Shown: positions 14,547 to 23,775 of the stretch, in pieces
Layout: every line of letters begins with the position of its first letter
Numbering within the stretch: position 1 is the stretch's first letter
NCBI GenBank assembly: GCA_024640565.1
Contig: JAHEET010000004.1
Span: 1-64,000 of the forward strand
From: Flavobacteriaceae bacterium
GTDB lineage: Bacteria > Bacteroidota > Bacteroidia > Flavobacteriales > Flavobacteriaceae
DNA length: 64,000 bases
Reading direction: 5' to 3'
Made by a program: the position numbers and the translations under genes
The notes under the pieces: model-generated
What the model saw: the letters and a program-made list of their open reading frames with translations, nothing else
What the model was told of the DNA's origin: nothing
Database searches by the model: none

Positions 14547-15821
14547 ATGGCAACACTTCAAACAAAAAAATCATTCCTACAAAAAATCATTGCAATCCTA
14601 TTGGCCTTTGGTCCTGGAATTTTTGCCATTGGCTACACCATCGGTACCGGAAGTGTCACCTCTATGATTGTTGCAGGAAGTAAATTTGGCATGCAATTAT
14701 TGTGGGTGCTGTTATTAAGCTGTGTGTTTTCAGGAATTTTAATGTTTGCCTATGGAAATTATGCGCTACTAACCGGAGAAACCGCACTTTATGGATTTAA
14801 AAAGCACTTGAAATTTGGAAAAGTGTTGGCCATTTTAATCATTGTAGGAATCACCTTTGGCCAATGGAATTCCCTTATGGGTATTTTAGGCATTTCCTCC
14901 AATATTATCTTTGAAATACTTGCCCTCAATTTCCAATCCTTACGCGCCTTTCAATACGAAACCGTGTTAAGCATCGCCATTTTAGTAATTGTTATTTTCT
15001 ACCTGTTGCTTTTGGTGGGGAAGTACACTTTTTTTGAAAAAATACTCATTCTTTTTGTAACCTTAATGGGGCTTTCATTTTTCTTTTCTTTGTTTTTTGT
15101 TCAGCCACTCCCAATGGAAGTACTCAAAGGATTACTCCCCTCGATTCCAGAAGTGCCAGGAGGTAAAATGTTGGTCGCTGCATTTGTAGGCACCACCATG
15201 GCTGCCGCTACCTTTTTATCAAGACCACTTTTTGTTAGAGGAAAAGGCTGGACCATCAAAAACTTAAAACAACAAAAAAAGGATGCCATTACCGCTGCTG
15301 CTTTAATCTTTTTAATCAGTGCCACCATTATGGCAGTCGCAGCAGGATCCTTATTTCACCAAGAAATTGCTGTGACCCATGTACTTGACATGGCCAATAC
15401 CCTAGAACCCGTAGCCGGAAAATGGGCCGTGACTATTTTCTTCTTTGGCGCATTAAGTGCAGGCTTGTCCTCTATTTTTCCCTGTTTGCTCATTGCCCCA
15501 TTACTCCTTGCCGATTATCAATCGGGAACCTTAGATACCAACTCAAAACAGTTTCGTGTGGTCACTGCCATTGCATGTTTGGTAGCTTTAATAGGCCCCG
15601 CATTTGGCGCAAATCCCATTGAAATTCAAATCCTGTCACAAGTATTTAATGTTTTTGTATTGCCCATCGTAGTGCTGGGTATTATTTTATTACTCAAAAA
15701 TAAAAAGAAACTCAAAGGCTATCAAACAAGTCCTGCCGTAGCCATCGGATTGTATGGTGCCTTGTTCTTTTCGCTCGTTATTTCTGTAAACGGAGTATTG
15801 GCACTTTTCGATTATTTCTAA
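14547..15821 (+). CDS. NRAMP-fold transporter lacking metal-binding motifs
   Basis: This 424-residue protein has about eleven membrane segments and the NRAMP pattern GPGIFAIGYTIGTGSVTSM in the first one. The DPGN sequence that binds metal in true Mn/Fe transporters is replaced by IGTG, and the MPH motif of the sixth segment is replaced by TTMAAATFLSRP. Without both, transport of divalent metals is doubtful. Its position between a gluconate-metabolising fusion enzyme and an alginate lyase suggests an organic substrate, which is inference. ATG at 14547 (MATLQTKKSF) is preferred over 14514, which overlaps the preceding gene. Confidence 0.8.
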   Translation: MATLQTKKSFLQKIIAILLAFGPGIFAIGYTIGTGSVTSMIVAGSKFGMQLLWVLLLSCVFSGILMFAYGNYALLTGETALYGFKKHLKFGKVLAILIIVGITFGQWNSLMGILGISSNIIFEILALNFQSLRAFQYETVLSIAILVIVIFYLLLLVGKYTFFEKILILFVTLMGLSFFFSLFFVQPLPMEVLKGLLPSIPEVPGGKMLVAAFVGTTMAAATFLSRPLFVRGKGWTIKNLKQQKKDAITAAALIFLISATIMAVAAGSLFHQEIAVTHVLDMANTLEPVAGKWAVTIFFFGALSAGLSSIFPCLLIAPLLLADYQSGTLDTNSKQFRVVTAIACLVALIGPAFGANPIEIQILSQVFNVFVLPIVVLGIILLLKNKKKLKGYQTSPAVAIGLYGALFFSLVISVNGVLALFDYF

Positions 15822-15863
15822 TCCCTTAACAAGCAAAAAAAATAACTTTTAGAAAACTAAAAA

Positions 15864-16949
15864 ATGAAAGTAAAAAACATCCATTTGACAATATTTTTAG
15901 GAACGTTGAGTCTTTTTACGCTCTTGAATAGCTGTACCAACAAACCCCAAAAAGCAGCGTCAAACGAACTTCAAAAAACCCTTTACTCCAGTGACGTAAT
16001 TCCATTTGCCAACGATTGGAATTTAATTTTAGGAGATGGCTCCAATGCAGGGCATGCGCTCAATTTTGAACACCAAGATTTTTTCTACACAACCACCGCA
16101 CAGCAAAAAGACTGGGTTGTTTTTAAAGCACCCAATGCGGGGGATACCCATGGAACCTCAAACAATACCCGAACAGAAATGGCCCAAACCAAAAAATGGT
16201 CGGCACATGCAGAGGCAAAATTGAATGCAACCCTTAAGGTAATGAATGTCTCTTCCACAGGAGATGCCCGTGTAGCCGCCTCTTATTCTGTTGTAATTGG
16301 TCAAATTCACAGTGCCGATGGTCACGAAAATGAACCCCTTAAAATATTTTACAAGAAATTTCCCGGACATACCAAAGGATCGGTATTTTGGCATTACGAA
16401 ATCAATACAGCTGGGGAAGACAATGCCGGAAGATGGGATTATTCCACCGCCGTTTGGGGAGATGATTTCTCGGTCGTTGGAGCTACCGAAAACACCTATC
16501 CAAAAGAACCCGAAGATGGAATTGCTTTGGGAGAAACCCTCAGCTATGAGATCCGAGTCAAACAAGGGGTCATGTACCTCACCTTTAAAAGTGACGGACA
16601 TCCCACACAAATGTTTACCAAAAACCTAATCGTCTCCGAATACACAACCCCTGCAGATAGGCCCCAGCAAACCCAAGATTTGTTTGTGCCCATTGGTCAG
16701 GATGGTGTAGAACGCGCAAATGCCTATGCAGAAGAAGGCCTGTTTTTTAAATTTGGTGCCTACAACCAAACCAACGGGAAATCACCCGAAGTCAATAGGA
16801 ATTGGTGCTCAGGAGCCGAAACCCACGGAGGAGACCTCCAAAAACAATACAACGATGGCAATTATGCAGAGGTTTGGTTTCAAGAAGCACGACTTTTTGT
16901 AAGCGAGGCCGCGATTTCCAACAAAGGCTATTTTATCAAAAATGATTAA
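15864..16949 (+). CDS. alginate lyase, polysaccharide lyase family 7, lipoprotein
   Basis: This 361-residue protein carries a lipoprotein signal (LLNSC at residues 20-24) and then a jelly-roll lyase domain. The three catalytic blocks of PL7 are present: NTRTEM (R-x-E block, near residue 101), VIGQIHS (Q-x-H, near 147) and FFKFGAYNQ (Y-x-K/F-G-x-Y-x-Q, near 290). It should cleave alginate by beta-elimination in the periplasm or at the cell surface. The 110-residue middle part is as in the larger members. It lies 42 bp after the transporter and 59 bp before an SDR gene, so the cluster links alginate breakdown to uronate metabolism. Confidence 0.88.
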   Translation: MKVKNIHLTIFLGTLSLFTLLNSCTNKPQKAASNELQKTLYSSDVIPFANDWNLILGDGSNAGHALNFEHQDFFYTTTAQQKDWVVFKAPNAGDTHGTSNNTRTEMAQTKKWSAHAEAKLNATLKVMNVSSTGDARVAASYSVVIGQIHSADGHENEPLKIFYKKFPGHTKGSVFWHYEINTAGEDNAGRWDYSTAVWGDDFSVVGATENTYPKEPEDGIALGETLSYEIRVKQGVMYLTFKSDGHPTQMFTKNLIVSEYTTPADRPQQTQDLFVPIGQDGVERANAYAEEGLFFKFGAYNQTNGKSPEVNRNWCSGAETHGGDLQKQYNDGNYAEVWFQEARLFVSEAAISNKGYFIKND

Positions 16950-17008
16950 AGCAGCATGTTCAAAAAAGCCTATTTAAATTTTACACACAACCTGTTACCA
17001 AAATAAAC

Positions 17009-17779
17009 ATGAAACATTCCCACAAATTAACAAATAAAAATGTACTTGTAACCGCAGGTGCACAAGGTATTGGCGCGTCCATCACCCGTCATTTTATTGA
17101 CAGTGGAGCCAATGTGGCCATTCATTATTATTCCAGTGCAGCCACTGCCAACGAATTGAAGGAATATGCCCTTCAAAAAGGACAAAAAGCAGTGGTTATA
17201 CAAGGAGATTTAACCCAAGAAGCTGCCGCAAATGCCCTGGTTCAAAAAACCATCGCTGCTTTTGGCGGAATTGATATTTTGATTAACAATACCGGCTCCT
17301 TAGTAGCGCGTAATCTCTTGCCGGAAATTACCACCGAATTTTGGCAACAAGTAATGGATATTAATCTTACCTCCATGCTTTTTGTTACCCGAGCCGCATC
17401 GCCCTACCTTATTAAAAACGAAAACAGCAGTATTGTCAATTTGTCCTCCCTAGCCGGAAGAAAAGGAGGCCATGCAGGATCCTTGGCCTATGCAACCAGT
17501 AAAGGTGCTATTTTAACCTTCACCAGAGCTTTATCAACAGAATTAGGACCTGAGGGTGTTCGCGTAAATGCCGTTGCACCAGGACTTATATTAGGTACTT
17601 CTTTTCACAATACCCATACCACCAAAGCATCTGCAGCAGCAACTGTTGCAGGAATTCCAATACAACGAGCAGGAAATGCCGCAGACGTTGCACGCGCTGT
17701 TTTGTATTTGGCTTCGGAATACGATGGATTTATTACGGGGGCTACCTTAGATATTAATGGCGGGGTTTACAATATGTAA
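17009..17779 (+). CDS. short-chain dehydrogenase/reductase, candidate DEH reductase
   Basis: This 256-residue classical SDR has the cofactor motif TAGAQGIGA (residues 15-23), NNTGS (NNAG position), the catalytic Ser in NLSSLAGRKGG and YATSK with the catalytic Tyr and Lys. The family reduces or oxidises many ketones and sugars. Directly behind an alginate lyase, reduction of 4-deoxy-5-hexoseulose uronate to 2-keto-3-deoxygluconate is the best guess; such reductases (A1-R type) are SDRs. A general 3-oxoacyl reductase is the alternative. A half-like copy of the upstream palindrome (CTGTTACCAA, near 16991) stands before it. The gene closes the cluster before a bidirectional terminator. Confidence 0.78.
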   Translation: MKHSHKLTNKNVLVTAGAQGIGASITRHFIDSGANVAIHYYSSAATANELKEYALQKGQKAVVIQGDLTQEAAANALVQKTIAAFGGIDILINNTGSLVARNLLPEITTEFWQQVMDINLTSMLFVTRAASPYLIKNENSSIVNLSSLAGRKGGHAGSLAYATSKGAILTFTRALSTELGPEGVRVNAVAPGLILGTSFHNTHTTKASAAATVAGIPIQRAGNAADVARAVLYLASEYDGFITGATLDINGGVYNM

Positions 17780-17830
17780 GCAGCAATGCATTTTTAAAGA
17801 TACATTTGGGGGCTTTTTTTTAAAAGGCCC

Positions 17831-17852
17831 TTTTTTAGCGAGCGCTAAAAAA
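17831..17852. terminator. bidirectional terminator between convergent genes
   Basis: TTTTTTAGCG (17831-17840) and CGCTAAAAAA (17843-17852) form a near-perfect palindrome between the convergent SDR and HxlR genes. T runs on both sides allow it to act in either direction. The two-base centre would open to a six-base loop in RNA. Confidence 0.65.
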
Positions 17853-17914
17853 AATACAAATTGCACCGAGAAATGCTGCGAATGGATTTTTAAATTCTCA
17901 AAAAAACAACCAAC

Positions 17915-18361
17915 TTAAATACCAATGCCGGCTTTTAATTCCTTTACAAACGCCAAATAACCGTTCACGATATTTTCTTTGAAAAGCGTTGGGTTTTCTG
18001 AAATCATTTTTTGAGATGCCAATTCTTTCTCAGAAAAAAGAGAAGTTGGGATGTCGTGCAAAGAAAATAAATAGAGTTCAATAAGAATGGGTAAGGTGGA
18101 AATTCCTTTTTCGATAGCAATGTATTGCCTGCTTTTTTTAGTACCTAAAGGGTTGAGAATCTCAATAAAACCCTCTTCTAAAAGCATTTTCAGTCGGATG
18201 CTTAAAATATTACTAGCAATCTGTTCTCTCGAAGCTTTGAATTCTTTAAACCGTGTTTTGTGTAAAAGCAGGATATCTCTTAAGATAATTAGCGTCCATC
18301 GGTCACCAAGATAACTGATAGATTTTGCAATGGGACAACAAGACGATTTTGTTACGGGCAT
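17915..18361 (-). CDS. HxlR-family winged-helix regulator
   Basis: This 148-residue protein has the HxlR signature: an N-terminal CCPIAKSISYLGDRWTLIILRD (Cys followed by the conserved GDRW-x-x-x-I-L-R), then the recognition helix region RFKEFKASREQIASNILSIRLKMLLEEGF and the wing LNPLGTKKSRQYI. Members are often repressors that sense redox or aldehydes through the first Cys. It converges with the SDR gene and is 146 bp downstream, in its own orientation, of the end of the YeeE/YedE genes, so a link with the sulfur genes is possible but not shown. Confidence 0.88.
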   Translation of the reverse strand: MPVTKSSCCPIAKSISYLGDRWTLIILRDILLLHKTRFKEFKASREQIASNILSIRLKMLLEEGFIEILNPLGTKKSRQYIAIEKGISTLPILIELYLFSLHDIPTSLFSEKELASQKMISENPTLFKENIVNGYLAFVKELKAGIGI

Positions 18362-18507
18362 GGTATAAAATTAGGGAATTTTATTGGTATTTGATTTCTA
18401 GTAATTTTTTAGGGTCTCTTTCCACTTGCTTTTAATTGGATTTGACAATATGAGAAGGGTTTTTTACACTCGAAAACAACGAAGAAGCAACCCAATCTTA
18501 CCAGCGG

Positions 18508-18921
18508 TTAATGCGGTATTTTATCTTTTACAATTCCGTATACAAAGGTACCCACCATGGCCCCTGCGATGACTACAAGAATTGGCAAATAGCCCGCTCC
18601 AACCAATGTAAACATTGGTCCAGGGCAAGCGCCAGCCAATGCCCAGCCCAATCCAAAAATAATACCCCCGATGAGGTAGCGAGAAAAACTTTTCGCCTTT
18701 GGTGTGAAGACAATTTTTTCGCCATAAAAAGATTTTATTTCAAAACGTTTGATGCTTTGAATCACAAGGATTCCCAGTAGCAACGCCGAGCCAATAATGC
18801 CATACATATGGAAAGACTCAAATTTAAACATTTCATAAATACGAAACCAAGAAGCCGCCTCCGATTTAAACATGGTGATTCCAAAAAGGATTCCGATCAA
18901 TAAATAGATAAGTGTTCTCAT
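18508..18921 (-). CDS. YeeE/YedE family half-transporter, second half
   Basis: This 137-residue membrane protein has four hydrophobic segments and the motif LAGACPGPMFTLVGAG with its conserved Cys (about residue 98). YeeE/YedE proteins take up thiosulfate or other reduced sulfur species, using cysteines along the channel. In many bacteria the channel is split into two short proteins, as here; this is the DUF6691-type C-terminal half. It starts 2 bp after the stop of the other half. Genes for a rhodanese and a persulfide dioxygenase-type enzyme just upstream support sulfur transport. Confidence 0.85.
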   Translation of the reverse strand: MRTLIYLLIGILFGITMFKSEAASWFRIYEMFKFESFHMYGIIGSALLLGILVIQSIKRFEIKSFYGEKIVFTPKAKSFSRYLIGGIIFGLGWALAGACPGPMFTLVGAGYLPILVVIAGAMVGTFVYGIVKDKIPH

Positions 18922-18923
18922 TG

Positions 18924-19481
18924 TTAAAAAAGTATAGGAAAAATTAAATGAATCATGGTCAAGCCACCAATAAAAAAGCCAATCACAGCAATTAAAGAGG
19001 GTAGTTGCAAATTGCTCAATCCAGAAATAGCATGTCCAGAAGTGCAGCCGCCAGCATACCGAGCTCCAAAGCCTACAAAAAGACCTCCAAGGACTAAAAG
19101 CACTAAGTTTTTCAAGCTTCCCAATGCAGTAGTTGCAAACATTTCTGTTGGTAGGTAAGCCGTTCCAGCGCTTTCAAAACCAAAAGTCTTTAAATCTGAA
19201 ATGGTTTCAGGGTTCAACACAACCGCTGTCGTATTGCTTAAGAAATTTGCGCCCACATAGCCGCCAATAATTGCGCCCAGCACTACGATCAAATTCCATT
19301 TTTGAGATTTCCAATCAAATTTAAAAAAATCCGTTGTTTTTCCAGCTCCACAAAGGGTGCATAAGGTTCTTAAATTGGAAGACATTCCAAAGTTTTTGCC
19401 AACCATAAGAAGTAGCAAGAGGATCAAAGCAATCATAGGGCCAGCAATGTACCAAGGCCAGGGTTCGTAGATGAAATTCAT
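18924..19481 (-). CDS. YeeE/YedE family half-transporter, first half
   Basis: This 185-residue membrane protein has five hydrophobic segments and the motif RYAGGCTSGHAISGLSNL, the usual GGCTSGH of this family, with Cys near residue 146. An additional CTLCGAG lies near residue 41-47. It should pair with the next gene to form a complete YeeE-like sulfur channel in the inner membrane. It is 46 bp after a rhodanese gene in the same direction, so both are probably co-transcribed. Confidence 0.87.
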   Translation of the reverse strand: MNFIYEPWPWYIAGPMIALILLLLLMVGKNFGMSSNLRTLCTLCGAGKTTDFFKFDWKSQKWNLIVVLGAIIGGYVGANFLSNTTAVVLNPETISDLKTFGFESAGTAYLPTEMFATTALGSLKNLVLLVLGGLFVGFGARYAGGCTSGHAISGLSNLQLPSLIAVIGFFIGGLTMIHLIFPILF

Positions 19482-19527
19482 TAATGTATTGTTTTTTGTA
19501 GTTTAAAAAATTAGCGTCTTTATTTTC

Positions 19528-19848
19528 TTAGATGGTAGGCATCACTTTTGGGCCCGTCCATGCATTCATACCGCCAACTAGATTTACGGTTTTAACTATG
19601 CCCATGTTTTCCATCATCGTACAGGCATGGCTGCTTCGATTGCCACTTCTGCAATACACAAAGTAGGGCTTGCTTTTATCCAATTCCGCGATTTCTTGTT
19701 GAAAAACTTCCGACTTAAAAAAGTCCAGCATGATGGCGTTTTCAAGAATTCCAGTCGCACATTCTTCCGGAGTTCTTACATCAATTATTACGGCATTTTC
19801 TGTTGCTGCCAGGGCAGCGATCCAGTCTTCTTGAGAGTGATGTATCAT
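19528..19848 (-). CDS. single-domain rhodanese
   Basis: This 106-residue cytoplasmic protein is one rhodanese domain: VIIDVRTPEECATG at the start, the active-site loop YCRSGNRSS with catalytic Cys near residue 66, and GGMNAWTGP at the end. It would carry sulfane sulfur as a persulfide and hand it on. No signal peptide is present. It sits 11 bp after the metallo-beta-lactamase/rhodanese gene, within the sulfur operon. Confidence 0.9.
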   Translation of the reverse strand: MIHHSQEDWIAALAATENAVIIDVRTPEECATGILENAIMLDFFKSEVFQQEIAELDKSKPYFVYCRSGNRSSHACTMMENMGIVKTVNLVGGMNAWTGPKVMPTI

Positions 19849-19859
19849 TTATTTTGAGT

Positions 19860-21269
19860 TTATAAAGTGGAAGGACAAACAAAGTCAGAAATTGGAATTG
19901 CAGTTTCTTTGATGGCACTAAAACCGCCTGCAATATCAATGAAATTATGAATGCCTCTATTTTTTAATATTGACGCAGTAATCATGGATCGATATCCTCC
20001 TGCGCAATGTACATAAAAGGTTGCTTTTTCAGGGAATGCTGTCAAATGCTGGTTCAAAGATTGGAGCGGTGTATTTTGGGCATCAATCACGTGCTCCGAT
20101 AAAAATTCACCTTCCTTTCGCACATCAAATACAGGGACTTCCTCCGGTGTATTTAGGCTGTCAAAAGTGGTTGCAGCTATTGAACTTACGGTATCATATT
20201 CTTTGGATGCTTTTTTCCAAGCATCAAACCCTCCTTTTAAATACCCTAAAACCTGGTCAAACCCTACCCGAGACAAGCGGGTAATCGCTTCCGCTTCCAT
20301 TCCTTCAGGTGCAATTAATAACAACGGTTGTTTCACATCGGCAATCAAGGCACCCACCCAAGGGGCAAAACCACCCTCCAATCCAATAAAAATTGAGCGT
20401 GGAACGTGTCCTTTTGCAAAGTCGTCTTGGTGGCGAACATCCAACACTACGGCTTCGGTATCATTGGCAGCACTTTCAAAAGCAGCTGGAGACAATGCTT
20501 GGGCACTTCGGGCCAAGACATCTGCAAAATCTTCATAGCCCTCTTTATTCATTTGAACATTCAAAGGAAAATATTGAGGTGGCGGTGTCAAACCCTCCGT
20601 TACTTCTTTAATAAATTCTTCTTTGGTCATGTTGGCTCGCAAAGCATAATTGGTTGCCTTTTGATTGCCCAAAGTATCTACCGTTTCTTTGCTCAAATTT
20701 TTACCACAAGAAGAACCCGCCCCATGCGCTGGATATACAATCACATCGTCTGCTAGCGGCATGATTTTATTTCGCAAACTATCAAAGAGATAGCCTGCCA
20801 AATCGTCTGCAGTGATACTGCCTGTTTTTTGGGCCAAATCCGGACGTCCAACATCCCCCAAAAACAAGGTATCTCCACTAAAAATTGCATGGTCTTTTCC
20901 AGTAGCATCTTTTAAAAGATATACCGCACTTTCTAAGGTATGGCCAGGCGTATGCAGCACGGTAATGCTAATATTTCCCAGTTCAAATACCTGTCCGTCC
21001 CTGGCAATAATTGCTTCAAAAGAAGTCGTGGCATTGGGACCGTAAATAATAGGGGCTCCTGTTTTTTTAGACAAAGTCACATGCCCACTTACAAAGTCCG
21101 CATGGAAATGAGTTTCAAAAATATATTTTATGCGGGCATTGTTTGCAGCAGCTTTTTCCAAATATGGGGTCACAGACCTTAAAGGATCAATAATGGCAAC
21201 TTCTCCTTCGCTCTCAATATAGTAAGCGCCTTGCGAGAGACATCCCGTATATATTTGTTCTATTTTCAT
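19860..21269 (-). CDS. metallo-beta-lactamase/rhodanese fusion, persulfide dioxygenase-like
   Basis: This 469-residue protein starts with a metallo-beta-lactamase domain of the ETHE1/BLH type: THFHADFVSGH (about residue 52-62), HTPGHTLES, FSGDTLFLGDVGR and PAHGAGSSCG. These enzymes use iron to oxidise glutathione persulfide to sulfite. Two rhodanese domains follow: the first (about 260-355) has no Cys in its active loop (APEGMEAE) and is probably inactive, the second (about 370-465) has VHCAGGYRS with a catalytic Cys. The order matches the Bacteroidota and Bacillus CstB-like arrangement. It should detoxify sulfide-derived persulfides together with the neighbouring sulfur genes. Confidence 0.88.
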   Translation of the reverse strand: MKIEQIYTGCLSQGAYYIESEGEVAIIDPLRSVTPYLEKAAANNARIKYIFETHFHADFVSGHVTLSKKTGAPIIYGPNATTSFEAIIARDGQVFELGNISITVLHTPGHTLESAVYLLKDATGKDHAIFSGDTLFLGDVGRPDLAQKTGSITADDLAGYLFDSLRNKIMPLADDVIVYPAHGAGSSCGKNLSKETVDTLGNQKATNYALRANMTKEEFIKEVTEGLTPPPQYFPLNVQMNKEGYEDFADVLARSAQALSPAAFESAANDTEAVVLDVRHQDDFAKGHVPRSIFIGLEGGFAPWVGALIADVKQPLLLIAPEGMEAEAITRLSRVGFDQVLGYLKGGFDAWKKASKEYDTVSSIAATTFDSLNTPEEVPVFDVRKEGEFLSEHVIDAQNTPLQSLNQHLTAFPEKATFYVHCAGGYRSMITASILKNRGIHNFIDIAGGFSAIKETAIPISDFVCPSTL

Positions 21270-21340
21270 GATGGTGTTAGATTAGGCTACAAAAATACGC
21301 ATTCTCTATGGATACCACGGTAACATCGGTTACACAGGAA

Positions 21341-23077
21341 TCACTTTTTTTTGAGCGCTGTTGTTTTTTTCTTATATACGTGCACTGTTTGCTTTGTTTG
21401 GGCATAGGCTTCCGCTTCATGCGTTTCCAAAAAAACATTCTCTTCCCCAACAAGCGCTACAATTCCACTGCTATGGAGCAGCGCGTTCATAGGCGTAGTA
21501 GCTCCAGAAAACAGCAGCTGCAATTTCTTTTGCTGAAGGGCTACAATAAGTTGTTTTAACAGATCCACTCCGCTACTATCCAGATAACTCATGGTTTCCA
21601 TACTCAGAATGACCCATTGCAAAGCGGCCCCTTTTCGTTGTATGTTTTCTGAAACAGCTGAACGAAACAGCGACACATTCCCAAAAAAGAGGGGGGCGTC
21701 CATGCGAAGGATTAAAAGAGTGTCTTGGGGTTTTGTCACCCCAGCAAAGCGATCGACCTCTGTAAAAGCATTGCTGTTTTTCATGCGAGCAATTTCGCCC
21801 ACTTTGGGTGTCGAAATTTGATACAGCAAGACCCATAAAGAGCCCAGTACGCCCAATAGAATTCCGGCGGTCATTCCCACGGTAAGCGTGGTAACAAAGG
21901 TAAGCAGTAGAACCGCCAACTCTTCTTTTTGGGTTTTATACAAAGTGATGGGGTAGGTAAAATCGATCAGTCCAAAAACCGCAACCATAATAATGGCGGC
22001 CAAGACCGCATTGGGCAAATAATAAAATAGCGGCGTTAAAAACAACAAGGTCAATCCAACCACTGCGGCACTAATGAGCGGAGCAATGCCGGTTTTTGCC
22101 CCCGCCTGTTCGTTAATAGCCGTTCTGGAAAAACCTCCGGTAGTGGGATAGGATTGAAAAAAAGCACCTACGATGTTTGCGGTACCCAAAGCCCTGAGTT
22201 CTTGATTGGGGTCCAAGGCATATTCGGGATGTTTTTCTGCCACAGCTTTTGCTACTGAAATGGCTTCCATAAAAGCAATTAAAGCCAAAGTGATTGCAAT
22301 AGGGGCTAGTTCTGAGAGTTGGTCTAAGGGGATTTTTGGTACCTGAAAAGATGGAAGTCCTCCGGGGACTTTTCCAACAATTTGCACCCCAAAAGCATTC
22401 AGTTCAAAATAAGAAACCACCCCAACGCCAAGCACCACTAAAGCCAGTGCAGCAGGAAAACGTTGCTGGTATTTTGCATTTAATTTTTTAATAATTGAAA
22501 TCAAAACAATTGAAGTGATTCCAATCCCCAGTGCATAGCCATTGGTCAAATGGATGTTTTTAAAGGCATTGGAAAGCAAGAGGTGTACTTGGTTACTCCG
22601 GGTAATTTCAATGCCCAAAAGGTGTTTGAGTTGGCTAAGACCAATAATAATAGCTGCCCCAGAAGTAAAACCACTAATGACAGGTTTTGATAAAAACCGG
22701 ACTAAAAACCCCAATCTTACCATCCCGAGTAGCAATTGAATGGCCCCCATAAACAAGGCTAAAAATACGGCCATGGCAATGTAGCTCTCCAGGCTCGACA
22801 AAGACAGTGCCCCCAGTCCTGCGGCTACTAGCAAGGAGTCCATGGCAACGGGGCCCACGGCCAATTGCCGAGAAGTACCCATAACGGCATAGATGATTTG
22901 TGGCATTAAAGCGGCATACAAACCAAAAACAGGCGGCAAGCCCGCAATCATTGCATAGGCCATTCCCTGAGGAATGAGCAGGATTCCAACCGTGAGACCC
23001 GCGGTGAAATCTCCCGAAAAATCCGCTTTTTTATAGTTGGGAAGCCACTGTAAAATGGGCAGTATTTTTTTGAACAT
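21341..23077 (-). CDS. SulP family anion transporter with STAS domain
   Basis: This 578-residue inner-membrane protein has the SulP fold: GDFTAGLTVGILLIPQGMAYA near residue 25, GLYAALMP, GPVAMDSLL and, near 330, SYPTTGGFSRTAINEQAG. Twelve to fourteen membrane segments are followed by a STAS domain (about 445-560) with SYLDSSGVDLL. Members carry sulfate, bicarbonate or other anions. Next to sulfur-oxidising genes, sulfate or sulfite export or uptake is likely, but the substrate is not fixed by the sequence. ATG at 23077 (MFKKILPILQ) is taken because the 17 codons upstream in frame are polar and not conserved-looking. Confidence 0.88.
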   Translation of the reverse strand: MFKKILPILQWLPNYKKADFSGDFTAGLTVGILLIPQGMAYAMIAGLPPVFGLYAALMPQIIYAVMGTSRQLAVGPVAMDSLLVAAGLGALSLSSLESYIAMAVFLALFMGAIQLLLGMVRLGFLVRFLSKPVISGFTSGAAIIIGLSQLKHLLGIEITRSNQVHLLLSNAFKNIHLTNGYALGIGITSIVLISIIKKLNAKYQQRFPAALALVVLGVGVVSYFELNAFGVQIVGKVPGGLPSFQVPKIPLDQLSELAPIAITLALIAFMEAISVAKAVAEKHPEYALDPNQELRALGTANIVGAFFQSYPTTGGFSRTAINEQAGAKTGIAPLISAAVVGLTLLFLTPLFYYLPNAVLAAIIMVAVFGLIDFTYPITLYKTQKEELAVLLLTFVTTLTVGMTAGILLGVLGSLWVLLYQISTPKVGEIARMKNSNAFTEVDRFAGVTKPQDTLLILRMDAPLFFGNVSLFRSAVSENIQRKGAALQWVILSMETMSYLDSSGVDLLKQLIVALQQKKLQLLFSGATTPMNALLHSSGIVALVGEENVFLETHEAEAYAQTKQTVHVYKKKTTALKKK

Positions 23078-23142
23078 CTTGTTTTTATGGGCAAAAATAA
23101 GCGGATCCAAAGACCTGGGCAGTAACATTGGTTACATTCCGC

Positions 23143-23775
23143 CTAGATGTTTTTGATATGAATGTGATTTCTATGGAGGGCAATTTTATCTAAATTCTCC
23201 AATTTCTTCAAAAGTCTAGAAATCACGACCCGAGAAGTATGCAATTCATGGGCAATTTCTTGGTGGGTGTTGTAAATAATGTGGTTTTTTGCAATTCTTG
23301 CTTTTTCCTTCAAGTACTGTACTAGGCGTTCATCCATTTTTAAAAAGGCAATACTATCGATGGTGGCCAACATTTCATTGAGGCGATTGTGGTAGCTTTC
23401 AAAAACAAATTTGCGCCAACTTTTGTATTTCCCAGCCCAGTGTTCCATTTTTTCTACTGGGATCATAATTAAGGTAGCATCGGTGGCGGCAAGGGCCCTG
23501 ATTTCACTTTTTGTTTGTCCAAGACAACAGGTCAATGTCATGGCACAGGTATCTCCTTTTTCAAGAAAGTACAGCAAGAGTTCGTCTCCATTGCTGTCTT
23601 CTCTTAAAATTTTTATTGCTCCAGAAATGAGCAGGGGCATGGAACGCATATAGTCGCCAATTTCCATCATTTTTGCACCTTCGGCAACATCTTTAAAGGT
23701 CCCTACTTGGTTGATTTCCTGTAGGAGTTCGGCTTCAAAAAGATGCCCAAAGTTATTTTTGAGTGCTTGAATCAT
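23143..23775 (-). CDS. Crp/Fnr family transcription regulator
   Basis: This 210-residue protein has an N-terminal cyclic-nucleotide-binding-type barrel (about 15-120, with GAKMMEIGDYMRSMPLLISG and EKGDTCAMTLTCC) and a C-terminal winged helix with THQEIAHELHTSRVVISRLLKKLE. The Cys residues in TCAMTLTCCLG are typical of a Bacteroidota subgroup and could sense redox or sulfur state. It lies directly upstream of the SulP gene in the same direction and is a good candidate for the regulator of the sulfur genes. ATG at 23775 is used; its first 23 bases overlap the end of the DUF983 gene. Confidence 0.85.
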   Translation of the reverse strand: MIQALKNNFGHLFEAELLQEINQVGTFKDVAEGAKMMEIGDYMRSMPLLISGAIKILREDSNGDELLLYFLEKGDTCAMTLTCCLGQTKSEIRALAATDATLIMIPVEKMEHWAGKYKSWRKFVFESYHNRLNEMLATIDSIAFLKMDERLVQYLKEKARIAKNHIIYNTHQEIAHELHTSRVVISRLLKKLENLDKIALHRNHIHIKNI

